From: Labrys miyagiensis
GTDB lineage: Bacteria; Pseudomonadota; Alphaproteobacteria; Rhizobiales; Labraceae
Assembly: GCF_030160835.1 (NCBI RefSeq)
Contig: NZ_BSPC01000023.1
Location: 124,001 to 188,000 of the forward strand
Direction: 5' to 3'
DNA: 64,000 bases
A program made the translations under genes and the position numbers. The notes under the pieces were generated by a model. That model saw nothing but the letters and a program-made list of their open reading frames with translations, was not told where the DNA came from and searched no databases. Of this stretch, positions 25,822 to 34,991 are shown one piece after another. Numbering within the stretch: position 1 is the first letter of the stretch; the number at the start of each line of letters is the position of its first letter.

Positions 25822-26742
25822 TCAAGCGGGAGCGTGGATGGACACCCCCTCCTCCCAATAAGGTGGATCGCCGAAGGCCCGGCGCAGGTGATCGGCTAGC
25901 GCCCGCAGCTTGGCGGAAGGGCGCCGCCCTTCGGGATGGGCGAGGAAGATGGCCTCGCCTTCGGGGCGGATGCCGACATCGACGACGCGCAGGCCGCCGG
26001 TGCGAATGAGTGGCCCGGCAATGAAGGTCGGCAGCAGGGCGATGCCGAGGCCCGCCAGAGCGGCGTCGAGGATCATGGCGCCATTGTTGACGCGCAGCGC
26101 CACCTTGGCCCGCACGATCTCGACGCCCTCCGGCCCGAGGAAGCGCCAATCCGCCACGCCGCGATTGGTGTAGAAGATGCCCCTGTGATCATCGAGTTCG
26201 GCGATCGAGTGCGGCATGCCATGGCGGGCGAGATAGTCGTCGGAGGCCACCAGCAGGCGCCGACTCGGAGCGAGGCGCCAGACCATCAGGCGTGAATCGT
26301 CGATCACGCCATGCCTGATCACGCCGTCATAGGCCCCCGAGGCAATGTCGACGCGGCGGTCGTCGAGATCGAGGGTGAGTTCGATCTGGGGATGGGCGGC
26401 GAGGAAGGGATAGAGCGCCGGCCCCAGATGCATATGGCCGAAGGTGATGGGCGCGGCGATGCGCATCGGTCCGGCCAGCGTGCCCCGCCGCTCGGAGAGA
26501 TCCGCGCTCGCCTCCTCTACTTCCCGCAGGATGCGCCGGGCGCGATCGAGAAAGGCCGCCCCATCCTCTGTTACCGACAGGCGCCGCGTTGTACGGTGCA
26601 GCAACCTCGCCCCGACGCTTCTTTCCAGTTCCCCCAGCCTTTCGCTGACCACCGATTTCGAGAGGCGCAAGCTTCGCGCCGCCTCGCTGATCGAACCCGC
26701 TTCGGCAACCGCCACGAAACTTGCAATACCGTCCAACTTCAT
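25822..26742 (-). CDS. LysR family regulator
   Basis: A 306-residue LysR-type regulator beginning MKLDGIASFVAVAEAGSISE. The helix-turn-helix is SISEAARSLRLSKSVVSERL; residues 90-300 are the two-lobed ligand domain (GTLAGPMRIAAPITFGHMHL, LDDRRVDIASGAYDGVIRHG). It belongs to the CrgA-like LysR group. The ATG at 26742 fits the family start; the frame runs upstream to 26838 without a better start. It is divergent from the SDR gene at 26853 and probably regulates it and possibly the aldo/keto reductase behind it. Confidence 0.87.
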   Translation of the reverse strand: MKLDGIASFVAVAEAGSISEAARSLRLSKSVVSERLGELERSVGARLLHRTTRRLSVTEDGAAFLDRARRILREVEEASADLSERRGTLAGPMRIAAPITFGHMHLGPALYPFLAAHPQIELTLDLDDRRVDIASGAYDGVIRHGVIDDSRLMVWRLAPSRRLLVASDDYLARHGMPHSIAELDDHRGIFYTNRGVADWRFLGPEGVEIVRAKVALRVNNGAMILDAALAGLGIALLPTFIAGPLIRTGGLRVVDVGIRPEGEAIFLAHPEGRRPSAKLRALADHLRRAFGDPPYWEEGVSIHAPA

Positions 26743-26793
26743 CGTTCGGGTTTTCCGGAAGATAGATCCATCTTCTGCAGCATAGTCCGAACG
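26743..26793. promoter_or_regulatory. Nested inverted repeats between lysR and the SDR gene
   Basis: CGTTCGG (26743-26749) pairs with CCGAACG (26787-26793). Inside lies GAAGAT-AGATCC-ATCTTC (26758-26775), a perfect 6-bp dyad. Such dyads between a LysR gene and its divergent partner are the usual regulator sites. Confidence 0.45.
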
Positions 26794-26852
26794 CCTGTCT
26801 TGCGCCATATTCCGCTCATCCAAACGGATCTCAAGCAAAGGACCAGACGATC

Positions 26853-27602
26853 ATGGACAGGCTCAAAGGCAAACGCGCGCTCATCACCGGCGGCACCAGC
26901 GGCATCGGCCTCGAAACCGCCCGCCAGTTTATCCAGGAAGGCGCCCGCGTGGCGGTAACCGGCACCAATCCCGAGACGCTGGCGGCGGCTCGCAAGGCCC
27001 TCGGCGAAGGCGCCCTCGTCATCAAGGCGGACGCTTCGGACGTCGCCGGCCAGAAGGAGGTGGCGGAGGCCGTCAGGCAGGCCTTCGGCGGGCTCGACAT
27101 CCTGTTCGTCAATGCCGGCATCGCCCTGCTCAAACCGATCGAGGCCTGGACGGAGGCCGACTATGACCGCGTCTTCGCAATCAATGTGAAAGGCCCCTAC
27201 TTCCTCATCCAGGCCCTGATGCCGCTCCTCGCCAATCCTGCCTCGATCGTGCTGAACACCTCCGTGAACGCCCATATCGGCATGCCGAACTCCAGCGTCT
27301 ACGCGGCCTCCAAGGCGGCGCTGCAATCGCTGATCCGCACCCTCTCGGGCGAGCTCATCGGCCGTGGCATCCGCCTCAACGCCGTCAGCCCCGGCCCAAT
27401 CTCAACGCCGCTGTACAGCAAGCTCGGCTTCTCGGAAACAGAGCTGAAGGGTGTCGCCGAAAGCATCAAGGGCCTGGTGCCCGCCGGGCGCTTCGGCGAG
27501 CCGAGCGAGATCGCCAAGGCCGTGGTCTTCCTTGCCTCGGACGAGGCGGCCTACACGGTCGGCAGCGAGATCATGATCGATGGCGGCATGGGCACGCTGT
27601 AG
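26853..27602 (+). CDS. Short-chain dehydrogenase/reductase
   Basis: A 249-residue classical SDR. TGGTSGIG (residues 12-19) is the cofactor loop, NAG is in FVNAGIALL, and the catalytic set is S137, Y150 and K154 (SVYAASK). The acidic or basic residue after the second strand (VTGTNPE) does not clearly fix NAD or NADP. The C-terminal YTVGSEIMIDGGMGTL is standard. It diverges from a LysR gene and ends before a hairpin terminator. The substrate is unknown. Confidence 0.88.
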   Translation: MDRLKGKRALITGGTSGIGLETARQFIQEGARVAVTGTNPETLAAARKALGEGALVIKADASDVAGQKEVAEAVRQAFGGLDILFVNAGIALLKPIEAWTEADYDRVFAINVKGPYFLIQALMPLLANPASIVLNTSVNAHIGMPNSSVYAASKAALQSLIRTLSGELIGRGIRLNAVSPGPISTPLYSKLGFSETELKGVAESIKGLVPAGRFGEPSEIAKAVVFLASDEAAYTVGSEIMIDGGMGTL

Positions 27603-27623
27603 GAGACTGGCATCATTTCCTCG

Positions 27624-27655
27624 CAGGCCCGGCGCTCTCCCGGGCCTGTGCTCTT
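27624..27655 (+). terminator. Intrinsic terminator after the SDR gene
   Basis: CAGGCCCGG (27624-27632) pairs with CCGGGCCTG (27640-27648) across a 7-nt loop, followed by TGCTCTTTC. The T-run is poor, so termination may be partial. Confidence 0.6.
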
Positions 27656-27784
27656 TCATCCTCTTGCACGCTGCTATTGTCGGCTTGTATGGTAGTTCTC
27701 CAGCAAACGGCTTTCGGTTTGGAAAGCAATTTGCCCCAAGTATTTTCCTTTCAAAAAGACGCTGTTTCCTTATTGAAAATCCTT

Positions 27785-27812
27785 TTGCAAAGGCAAAGGC
27801 GGCCGCTATATT
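27785..27812 (+). promoter_or_regulatory. Probable sigma-70 promoter of the aldehyde dehydrogenase gene
   Basis: TTGCAA (27785-27790), 16-bp spacer, TATATT (27807-27812), about 38 bp before the start codon, in an AT-rich patch between two GC-rich genes. Confidence 0.45.
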
Positions 27813-27849
27813 CGACTGAATACCACCCATAAAATCGCATAGGGAGCGA

Positions 27850-29283
27850 ATGATGAGCCACAATCTGCAGTTCTATATCGATGGAGCCTGGGTCGATCCG
27901 GTGGTGCCGAAGGTGCTGGACGTGATCGATCCTTCCAACGAAGATGCCTTCGCCCAGATCTCGCTCGGCTCCAAGGCCGATGTCGACAAGGCCGTCGCCG
28001 CCGCGCGCCGCGCCTTCGAAACCTTCGGCTTCACCTCGCGCGAAGAGCGCCTCGACCTCCTCAACCGCATCATCGAGATCTACAAGAAGCGCAGCCAGGA
28101 CCTTGCCCTCGCGGTTTCGCGCGAAATGGGCGCGCCGCGCCAGTTCGCGCTGGATTCGCAGGTCGGCGTCGGTCTCGCCCATCTCCAGAAGATGGCCGAA
28201 GTGCTCAAATCCTTCCAGTTCCAGCACGCCAAGGGCACCTCGGTGGTGGTGAAGGAGCCGATCGGCGTCGTCGGCCTGATCACCCCGTGGAACTGGCCGC
28301 TCAACCAGATCACCTGCAAGGTCGCCCCTGCCCTTGCCGCCGGCTGCGCCATGGTGCTAAAGCCCAGCGAGATCGCCCCGCTCGATGCCATCATCTTCGC
28401 CGAGATCATGGACGAGGCCGGTACGCCGAAGGGCGTGTTCAACCTCATCAACGGCGACGGCCCCACGGTCGGCGAGGCCCTTTCCGCCCATCCCGGCATC
28501 GACATGATGTCCTTCACCGGTTCCACCCGCGCCGGCATCATGGTGGCCAAGGCCGCCGCGGATACCGTCAAGCGCGTGCATCAGGAACTCGGCGGCAAGT
28601 CGGCCAACATCCTGTTCCCTGATGTGGACCTCGCCGATGCCGTGCCGAAGGGCGTCAGGGGCTGCTTCGGCAACAGCGGCCAGTCCTGCAACGCGCCCAC
28701 CCGCATGTTCGTGCCGCGCGAGCATCATGACAAGGCAGCCGAGCTCGCCAAGACGGCGGCCGAGAAGTTCGTGGTCGGCGCGGCCGACGCCTCCGGCACC
28801 AATCTCGGCCCGGTGGTCAGCCAGATCCAGTATGACAAGATCCAGGGCCTGATCGAAAGCGGCATCGCCGAGGGCGCCACTCTCGTCACCGGTGGCCCCG
28901 GCCGTCCTGCCGATCTCAACCGCGGCTATTATGTGCGCCCTACCGTCTTCGCCAATGTGACGTCGGACATGCGCATCGCCCGCGAGGAGATCTTCGGCCC
29001 GGTGCTCTCCATCCTGCCCTATGACAGCGTGGAAGAGGCCATCGATCAGGCCAACGACACCGTCTACGGTCTTGCCTCCTATCTGCAGACCAAGGACCTC
29101 GACAAGGCCCGCGCGGTCGCCCGGCGCATGCGCACCGGCAATGTCCATATCAACTATCCGGCCTGGGAGGCCGGCATGCCCTTCGGCGGCTACAAGCAGT
29201 CCGGCAATGGCCGCGAATATGCCGAATACGGGCTGGAGGACTTCCTGGAGACCAAGGGTATCCTCGGTTACGAGGCGGCCTGA
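27850..29283 (+). CDS. NAD(P)-dependent aldehyde dehydrogenase
   Basis: A 477-residue ALDH. Catalytic residues are C280 (GNSGQSCNAPTR), E246 (HQELGGKS) and N148 (TPWNWPLNQ). The cofactor site is KPSEIAPLDA and FTGSTRAG. C-terminal MPFGGYKQSGNGREYAEYGL is family-typical. It is shorter and different from BetB in the catalytic region (SGQSCN rather than GQVCT/GEVCS), so I do not call it betaine aldehyde dehydrogenase; a broad aliphatic or aromatic aldehyde substrate is more likely. GGAG precedes both the ATG at 27850 and the one at 27853. A clean terminator follows. Confidence 0.88.
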   Translation: MMSHNLQFYIDGAWVDPVVPKVLDVIDPSNEDAFAQISLGSKADVDKAVAAARRAFETFGFTSREERLDLLNRIIEIYKKRSQDLALAVSREMGAPRQFALDSQVGVGLAHLQKMAEVLKSFQFQHAKGTSVVVKEPIGVVGLITPWNWPLNQITCKVAPALAAGCAMVLKPSEIAPLDAIIFAEIMDEAGTPKGVFNLINGDGPTVGEALSAHPGIDMMSFTGSTRAGIMVAKAAADTVKRVHQELGGKSANILFPDVDLADAVPKGVRGCFGNSGQSCNAPTRMFVPREHHDKAAELAKTAAEKFVVGAADASGTNLGPVVSQIQYDKIQGLIESGIAEGATLVTGGPGRPADLNRGYYVRPTVFANVTSDMRIAREEIFGPVLSILPYDSVEEAIDQANDTVYGLASYLQTKDLDKARAVARRMRTGNVHINYPAWEAGMPFGGYKQSGNGREYAEYGLEDFLETKGILGYEAA

Positions 29284-29337
29284 CCGACTCCGTCGCGCGC
29301 AGTCAATCGCGCTTTACATCTTGCATGCAATTGGAAG

Positions 29338-29361
29338 AGGCCGGGTTTTCCCGGCCTTTTC
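29338..29361 (+). terminator. Intrinsic terminator after the aldehyde dehydrogenase gene
   Basis: AGGCCGGG-TTTT-CCCGGCCT followed by TTTTCC; perfect 8-bp stem with 4-nt loop. Confidence 0.85.
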
Positions 29362-29517
29362 CTGTTTGGCGGAGCCTGAACGGATTGGCTCGCCGGAGCC
29401 TGATCGGCCTGTCGCCGATGACAAAAGCAGTTCCACGGCATTGATCGATAGCGTAAGCGGGATCAGGCGTGTTGCGCGGGCAGCGCGCGATTGATTTGAC
29501 CTGAAAGGACTGCAGCC

Positions 29518-30231
29518 TTGCGCATCGTTTTTCGCTGCGATCCGCATCTGGCGGATTATCTGCAACGGCCAATGCCTGCGCGTGGCATTCTGCCCGATTG
29601 GCTGCGGTCGATGCCGGCCAAGGCCTTTTCAGAGGTCCATGGTCGCGAAATCCGCACAGTCAAGCAATGCCCGCCCTTCGTCGACGCCATGGCACATGGT
29701 TTCGTCATCCCGCTTCCCTGCGATGTCAGCGTCGAGAACGGCGTCTTTTCCTGGGACTGGCGCATTCCCGAACCCGCAACCAGGGGGCATCCGCGCGCGC
29801 CCTTGAGTTTCCATGTTCCCGAGCAACTGGTGGGAGCGCCCTTTGCCGACGGCCAGGCTGCTCTCAAATTCAACAGCTTCTGGACGATCGAGCTTGAGGA
29901 GGGTTGGTCGCTGCTGGCCGTTCACCCCATCAATCGCGACGATCTGCCGTTCCGATTGATTACAGGGTTGGTCGATTCGGACCGGTTTCACGATGGCGGC
30001 ATCAATTTTCCGGCTGTATGGACCGACCGGGCGTTCAACGGCGTTCTGCCCAGAGGGACACCGGTCGCGCAATGCCTGATTGTGCCGAGAGAGCAGCCCG
30101 ATCTCGTCTTCGAGCAACTCGAAGGCCCTGCGAAAACTGCCTATGAATCAACCGTTGCCGAGGTCCTCGCCCAACCGGGCATCTACAGAAAGCGCTTTCG
30201 CGCCAAGCGCCGGCGTTCATCCGCCGAGTGA
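29518..30231 (+). CDS. Uncharacterised conserved protein (possibly DUF6065)
   Basis: A 237-residue soluble protein from a TTG start with AAAGGA upstream. Landmarks: GILPDWLRSMPAKAF, TVKQCPPFVDAMAHGFVIPL, WTIELEEGWSLLAVHPINR, GGINFPAVWTDRAF and a basic C-terminus (KRFRAKRRRSSAE). The pattern of one CPPFVDAM motif followed by beta-rich segments resembles proteins annotated as DUF6065, but I am not certain of the family. The gene overlaps the following TPR gene tail to tail by 15 bp. No function is known. Confidence 0.6.
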   Translation: MRIVFRCDPHLADYLQRPMPARGILPDWLRSMPAKAFSEVHGREIRTVKQCPPFVDAMAHGFVIPLPCDVSVENGVFSWDWRIPEPATRGHPRAPLSFHVPEQLVGAPFADGQAALKFNSFWTIELEEGWSLLAVHPINRDDLPFRLITGLVDSDRFHDGGINFPAVWTDRAFNGVLPRGTPVAQCLIVPREQPDLVFEQLEGPAKTAYESTVAEVLAQPGIYRKRFRAKRRRSSAE

Positions 30232-31119
30232 GTGCCGCAGCGCCTCGCGATCCAGCCAGAGCCGACCGGTCTGCGCCGATGTCAGCGCCATGGCGATCAT
30301 GCCGAGGGTCGCAGGTTTCTGCTTGTAGGCGGTACCGTAGGCGATCATTGCGGCATCCATGTCGCCCTCTTCCTGCAGCTGAATCGCAAGGTTGACTGCG
30401 GCTTCGGCGAAATCCGGGCGGATGGAGAGAGCCTTGCGATAGGCCGCGATCGCACCTTTTCGATCCTTCAGGTCCTCCCGGGCGGTTGCGAGATCGAACC
30501 ACACAGAAGCAGGCGCCTTTGCGTTCGCAGCATCGGTGAGCCAGCGAACGGCCTCTTCAATCTCGCCGCCTTCCCACAGCAGCCGGCCCAGCCGGGCCTT
30601 GGCTTCCGCGGAACGGACATCAGCAGCAAGGACGGCTCGCCAGGCGGCGACGGCCCCCTTGTCACGGAGGGCGGTCAACAGGCGCGCATGTTCGAGCAAG
30701 GTCTCCGGCGTCCGTCCAAGCGCGAGCGCCTGCTCGCAGTGCTGGAGTGCCGCAGGCAGGTTGCCGCCGGCGCGGAAGATCTTAGCCGCGAGCAAATGGC
30801 GCGGGAGCGTGACCGCCTGCCCGGCGAGCGCCGTGAGGATGGCTGTCTCTGCCGCCGCAAGCTCGCCCCTGGCGAAGCTGATGGTGGCCATCAGATGGTT
30901 GAGTGCCGGATCGCGCGGTGCGGTGCGAAGTCCCGCGGCGCATAACCGCCAGGCTTCCTCCGACCGGCCGGCATTGAAAGCTGCGACGGCGCGGCGGAGG
31001 ATTTCGATATCAGCGCTTCCAGATTGCCCGCCTATTGCCATGAGGATGCCTGCCTCGCACCGGGAAGCGGCCTTACCGGGCCGACTACTCCGCAGCCGGA
31101 CGGCCTCGAGAAGAGACAT
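30217..31119 (-). CDS. Tetratricopeptide repeat protein
   Basis: A 300-residue helical-repeat protein. Several 34-residue units are visible (FNAGRSEEAWRLCAAGLRTA, GNLPAALQHCEQALALGRTP, GGEIEEAVRWLTDAANAKAP, DRKGAIAAYRKALSIRPDFA, GDMDAAMIAYGTAYKQKP). TPR arrays bind partner proteins; the partner is unknown. The ATG at 31119 has GGAG seven bases upstream; an internal Met at 31041 begins the conserved repeats. Its 3' end overlaps the convergent gene by 15 bp, and the glp operon ends 60 bp upstream of its start. Confidence 0.7.
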   Translation of the reverse strand: MSLLEAVRLRSSRPGKAASRCEAGILMAIGGQSGSADIEILRRAVAAFNAGRSEEAWRLCAAGLRTAPRDPALNHLMATISFARGELAAAETAILTALAGQAVTLPRHLLAAKIFRAGGNLPAALQHCEQALALGRTPETLLEHARLLTALRDKGAVAAWRAVLAADVRSAEAKARLGRLLWEGGEIEEAVRWLTDAANAKAPASVWFDLATAREDLKDRKGAIAAYRKALSIRPDFAEAAVNLAIQLQEEGDMDAAMIAYGTAYKQKPATLGMIAMALTSAQTGRLWLDREALRHSLGG

Positions 31120-31178
31120 CGCCCAGCTCCAAACGATAGGGCCGGGTTACCCCGACCCTCTCTCTTCGTATGCAGATA

Positions 31179-32924
31179 TCACTTCTTGGGCGGACTTGCC
31201 GGCCAGGACTTGATCAGCGCGTCATAGTCGATGGTCTCGCCCTTGGGCTTCTCGTTGTCGAGCACGGGTTGGGGCGCGATGGTGCCGTTCTTCTTGGCTT
31301 CCTCGACCCAATGCTCCAACGAGGTCTTCGGGTTCAGCTTGGGACCGCATTTGCCCTGGACGCCCGATTTCTCGAGGCGCGCCATGACGGCGTCCTGCGC
31401 AGCGGCGAGGCCGTCCATCGCCTGCTGCGGCGTCTTGGCGCCCGAGGCGGCGTCACCGATGTTCTGCCACCACAACTGCGCCAGCTTGGGATAATCGGGC
31501 ACGTTGTTGCCGGTCGGGGTCCACTGGACGCGGGCCGGGGAGCGGTAGAACTCGATCAGGCCCCCGAGTTGAGGCGCCCGTTCGGTGAAGCTCTTGTCCC
31601 AGATATCGCTTTCGCGGACGAAGGTCAGGCCGACATGGCTCTTCTTCAGCGAAACGGACTTGGACGTGATGAACTGCAGATAGAGCCAGGCAGCCTTGCG
31701 GCGATCAGCCGGGGTCGACTTCAAGAGCGTCGCGGAACCGACGTCCTGATAGCCAAGCTTCATGCCATCCTTCCAGTAGGCGCCATGCGGCGAGGGTGCC
31801 ATGCGCCATTTCGGCGTGCCGTCTGCGTTCATGACGGCGATGCCGGGCTTCACCATGTCGGCGGTAAAGGCGGTATACCAGAAGACCTGCTGGGCGATAT
31901 TGCCCTGCGCGGGCACGGGTCCGGATTCGGAGAAGGTCATGCCCTGCGCATTCGGCGGCGCATATTTCTTCAGCCATTCCAGATATTTGGTGATGGAGTA
32001 AACCGCCGCCGGACCATTGACGTCGCCACCGCGCGCCACGTCCGAGCCGACCGGGTTGCATCCTTCCATGCGGATGCCCCATTCGTCGACAGGCAGGCCG
32101 TTCGGCAGACCCTTATCGCCATTGCCGGCCATGGACAGCCAGGCGTCGGTGAAGCGCCAGCCAAGCGACGGGTCCTTCTTGCCATAGTCCATATGGCCAA
32201 AAACCTTGACGCCGTCGATGGTGCCGACATCGTTGGTGAAGAAGTCCGCGATGTCTTCATAGGCGGACCAGTTCACAGGCACGCCGAGCTCATAGCCATA
32301 TTTGGCCTTGAACTTGGCCTTGTAGTCCGGATTCTGGAACCAATCGTACCGGAACCAGTAGAGGTTCGCGAATTGCTGGTCGGGCAATTGGTAGAGATGG
32401 CCGTTCGGCGCCGTGGTGAAGGACTTGCCGATGTAGTCATCGATATCGATGCCGGGATTGGTGACATCCTTGCCCTCACCGGCCATGTATTCCGTCAGGT
32501 CGACGGCCTGGCCATAGCGGAAATGCGTGCCGATGAAATCGGAGTCGTTGATCCAGCCATCATAGATGTTCTTGCCGGACTGCATCTGGGTCTGGATCTT
32601 CTCGACGACGTCGCCTTCTTGGATGACATCGTGATGGACCTTGATGCCCGTGATCTCCTCGAAGGCCTTGGCCAGGGTCTTCGATTCATAGGCGTGGGTG
32701 GTCAGGGTCTCGGAGACGACGTTGATCTCCATGCCCTTGAACGGCTCGGCGGCCTTGGAGAACCACTGCAGTTCCTTGGTCTGGTCTTCCTGCGAAAGCG
32801 TGGAAGGCTGGAACTCCGGCAGCCACTTCTTGATCGCCGCGTCATCGGCGAATGCCGGGACGGAACTCAGGATCAGTGCGAGCGCAACGGCAGCCAAGCC
32901 GGTGCGCCTTGTCGATGAGCGCAT
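31179..32924 (-). CDS. glpV: Glycerol ABC transporter, periplasmic substrate-binding protein
   Basis: A 581-residue extracellular solute-binding protein with a signal peptide (MRSSTRRTGLAAVALALILS, cleavage after AFA). The long ORF, LPDQQFANLYWFRYDWF, RMAPSPHGAYWKDGMKLGYQ and the C-terminal CGPKLNPKTSLEHWVEEAKK are typical of the unusually large binding proteins of the rhizobial glycerol transporter. In Rhizobium leguminosarum the operon glpSTPQUV imports glycerol; gene order here is identical. It is last in the operon, 50 bp after glpU. The start at 32924 is preferred to 32951 because the signal peptide begins there. Confidence 0.88.
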   Translation of the reverse strand: MRSSTRRTGLAAVALALILSSVPAFADDAAIKKWLPEFQPSTLSQEDQTKELQWFSKAAEPFKGMEINVVSETLTTHAYESKTLAKAFEEITGIKVHHDVIQEGDVVEKIQTQMQSGKNIYDGWINDSDFIGTHFRYGQAVDLTEYMAGEGKDVTNPGIDIDDYIGKSFTTAPNGHLYQLPDQQFANLYWFRYDWFQNPDYKAKFKAKYGYELGVPVNWSAYEDIADFFTNDVGTIDGVKVFGHMDYGKKDPSLGWRFTDAWLSMAGNGDKGLPNGLPVDEWGIRMEGCNPVGSDVARGGDVNGPAAVYSITKYLEWLKKYAPPNAQGMTFSESGPVPAQGNIAQQVFWYTAFTADMVKPGIAVMNADGTPKWRMAPSPHGAYWKDGMKLGYQDVGSATLLKSTPADRRKAAWLYLQFITSKSVSLKKSHVGLTFVRESDIWDKSFTERAPQLGGLIEFYRSPARVQWTPTGNNVPDYPKLAQLWWQNIGDAASGAKTPQQAMDGLAAAQDAVMARLEKSGVQGKCGPKLNPKTSLEHWVEEAKKNGTIAPQPVLDNEKPKGETIDYDALIKSWPASPPKK

Positions 32925-32974
32925 AGTCTTTCCTCCCCATAAAGCCAGCATGGCAGCCGGCGTTCCCTACTCCT

Positions 32975-33307
32975 CTAGACCGTCAGGAACACCCCTACGG
33001 CAAAGACGAGCGAAATGATCGAGGCCCACCACAAATCCACCTCGGCCGGCGCGATCGCCAGCCAGATGACGTGGATGAAGGCGGCTCCCAGCAATGAAAT
33101 GAACAGACGGTCGCCGCGCGTGGTGGCGATGGTCAGGATACCGCGCCGCGGTGTCTCGGGACGGAATACCGCCAGCAGCGTGAAGATCACCAAAAGGAGC
33201 GCGATCGCGATGAAGAACAGCGCCACCTGCCAGGTCCAGGCCATCCAGGCATAGGAGTCCGGATCGCTGAGCCGGGTAAAAAGGGTGTTGAGCGTCTCCA
33301 TGATCAC
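32975..33307 (-). CDS. glpU: Small membrane protein of the glycerol transporter operon (DUF2160)
   Basis: A 110-residue protein with three hydrophobic segments (WQVALFFIAIALLLVIFTLL, LFISLLGAAFIHVIWLAIAP, WWASIISLVFAVGVFLTV). It matches the DUF2160 family, found beside glycerol ABC permeases. Its job in the transporter is not established; an accessory membrane subunit is the obvious guess. It overlaps glpQ by four bases. Confidence 0.85.
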   Translation of the reverse strand: MIMETLNTLFTRLSDPDSYAWMAWTWQVALFFIAIALLLVIFTLLAVFRPETPRRGILTIATTRGDRLFISLLGAAFIHVIWLAIAPAEVDLWWASIISLVFAVGVFLTV

Positions 33308-34101
33308 ACCCTCCCCAGGGCGAAGCCCTTGGCGATGTAGTTGCGCACGAACCAGATCACGATGGCTCCGGGAATGATGGTGAGCACGCCGGCCGCCGCC
33401 AGCAGACCCCAGTCCATGCCGGAAGCGGAGACAGTGCGGGTCATGGTCGCTGCGATCGGCTTCGCGTCGACGCTGGTCAGGGTGCGCGCCAGCAGCAGTT
33501 CCACCCAGGAGAACATGAAGCAGAAGAAAGCGGTGACACCGATGCCTGAGGCGATCAGAGGGATATAGATCTTGATGAAGAAGCGCGGGAAGGAATAGCC
33601 GTCGAGATAGGCCGTCTCATCGATCTCGCGCGGCACACCAGACATGAAGCCTTCGAGGATCCACACCGCCAGCGGCACGTTGAAGAGGCAATGGGCGAGC
33701 GCCACGGCCCAGGGCGTGTCGAACAGGCCGACCGCCGAATAGAGGTTGAAAAACGGCAGGGCAAACACCGCCGCAGGCGCCATGCGGTTGGACAACAGCC
33801 AGAAGAACAGGTGCTTGTCGCCGATAAAGCGGTAACGCGAGAAGGCGTAGGCCGCCGGCAGCGCCAGCGTGATCGATAGTACCGTGTTGATCACCACATA
33901 GGTCAGCGAGTTGATGTAGCCGGAATACCAGGACTCGTCGGTGAAGATCTTGACATAATTGTCGAAGTTCAGCGTCCGCGGGTAGAGCGTCATCGAGGAG
34001 ACGATCTCCTCGTTCGTCTTCAGGCTCATGTTCACCAGCCAATAGATCGGCAGCATGATAAAGAAGATATAGACGGCCATGATGGTGGAACGGCCCCTCA
34101 T
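33304..34101 (-). CDS. glpQ: Glycerol ABC transporter permease
   Basis: A 265-residue inner-membrane permease with six membrane segments of the MalG type. The cytoplasmic EAA loop is visible as ILEGFMSGVPREIDETAYLD followed by GYSFPRFFIKIYIPLIASG. Partner of GlpP. It overlaps glpP and glpU by four bases each, which ties their translation together. Confidence 0.9.
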   Translation of the reverse strand: MRGRSTIMAVYIFFIMLPIYWLVNMSLKTNEEIVSSMTLYPRTLNFDNYVKIFTDESWYSGYINSLTYVVINTVLSITLALPAAYAFSRYRFIGDKHLFFWLLSNRMAPAAVFALPFFNLYSAVGLFDTPWAVALAHCLFNVPLAVWILEGFMSGVPREIDETAYLDGYSFPRFFIKIYIPLIASGIGVTAFFCFMFSWVELLLARTLTSVDAKPIAATMTRTVSASGMDWGLLAAAGVLTIIPGAIVIWFVRNYIAKGFALGRV

Positions 34102-34991
34102 GACGGCTTCCTTTCCGCATCCACATTGACCATGATCGTGTAGAACACCCAGCAGACGCCGAGGATAATCAGGTTGTAGACCAGCGACAGCGCCGCGGCC
34201 TTACCGAGATCGAACTGACCGAGGGCAAACTTCACCAGCTCGATGGAGATGAAGGTGGTGGAATTGCCCGGCCCGCCGCCGGTGACGACGAAGGGTTCGG
34301 TGTAGATCATGAAACTGTCCATGAAGCGCAGCAGCACGGCGATCAACAGCACGCGGCGCATCTTGGGCAGTTGGATGTTGACGAAGATCGCCCAGCGCGA
34401 GGCACCGTCGATGCGGGCGGCCTGGTAGTAGGCATCGGGGATGGAGACCAGGCCCGCATAGCACAACAGGGCCACCAGCGAGGTCCAGTGCCAGACGTCC
34501 ATCACCACCACGGTGGCCCAGGCCGATAAGGGATCGCTGACATAGTTGAAGTCGAGGCCTAGCCAGTTGTTGAGCGCATAGCCGAACAGGCCAATATCCT
34601 CACGCGCGAAGATCTGCCAGATCGTGCCGACCACGTTCCACGGAATCAGGAGCGGCAGGGCTATCGAGACCAGGCAAAAGGCGACGGCGATGCCCTTGCG
34701 CGGCATGCACAGCGCAACCAGGATGCCGAGCGGCACCTCGATCGCCAGGATGATGGCAGAGAACAGCAGGTTGCGCAGGAGGCTATCGCGGAAACGCCCG
34801 CCCAAATCCGTGGTGCCATCAAGCAATTCCTGGAACCAGCCGATGCCATTCCAGAAGAACTGGTTGTTGCCGAAGGTGTCCTGCACCGAATAGTTCACGA
34901 CCGTCATCAATGGGATCACCGCCGAGAAGGCGACGATCAAGAGCACGGGCAGCACGAAGAACCAGGCACGATTGTTGATCGGCTTTTCCAT
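34098..34991 (-). CDS. glpP: Glycerol ABC transporter permease
   Basis: A 297-residue MalF-type permease with six membrane segments. The EAA loop reads YAGLVSIPDAYYQAARIDGA then SRWAIFVNIQLPKMRRVLLI. FVVTGGGPGNSTTFISIELV is the usual periplasmic-side pattern. It overlaps glpT by one base and glpQ by four. Confidence 0.9.
   Translation of the reverse strand: MEKPINNRAWFFVLPVLLIVAFSAVIPLMTVVNYSVQDTFGNNQFFWNGIGWFQELLDGTTDLGGRFRDSLLRNLLFSAIILAIEVPLGILVALCMPRKGIAVAFCLVSIALPLLIPWNVVGTIWQIFAREDIGLFGYALNNWLGLDFNYVSDPLSAWATVVVMDVWHWTSLVALLCYAGLVSIPDAYYQAARIDGASRWAIFVNIQLPKMRRVLLIAVLLRFMDSFMIYTEPFVVTGGGPGNSTTFISIELVKFALGQFDLGKAAALSLVYNLIILGVCWVFYTIMVNVDAERKPS

Noticed and set aside
27850-29283. Betaine aldehyde dehydrogenase (betB) as part of the betaine pathway
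   Set aside because: The catalytic region SGQSCN and overall similarity fit generic aldehyde dehydrogenases better, and no choline oxidation gene is adjacent.
31170-32918. A 582-residue plus-strand frame opposite glpV
   Set aside because: Mirrors the glpV gene and lacks any recognisable domain; glpV has signal peptide and family landmarks.
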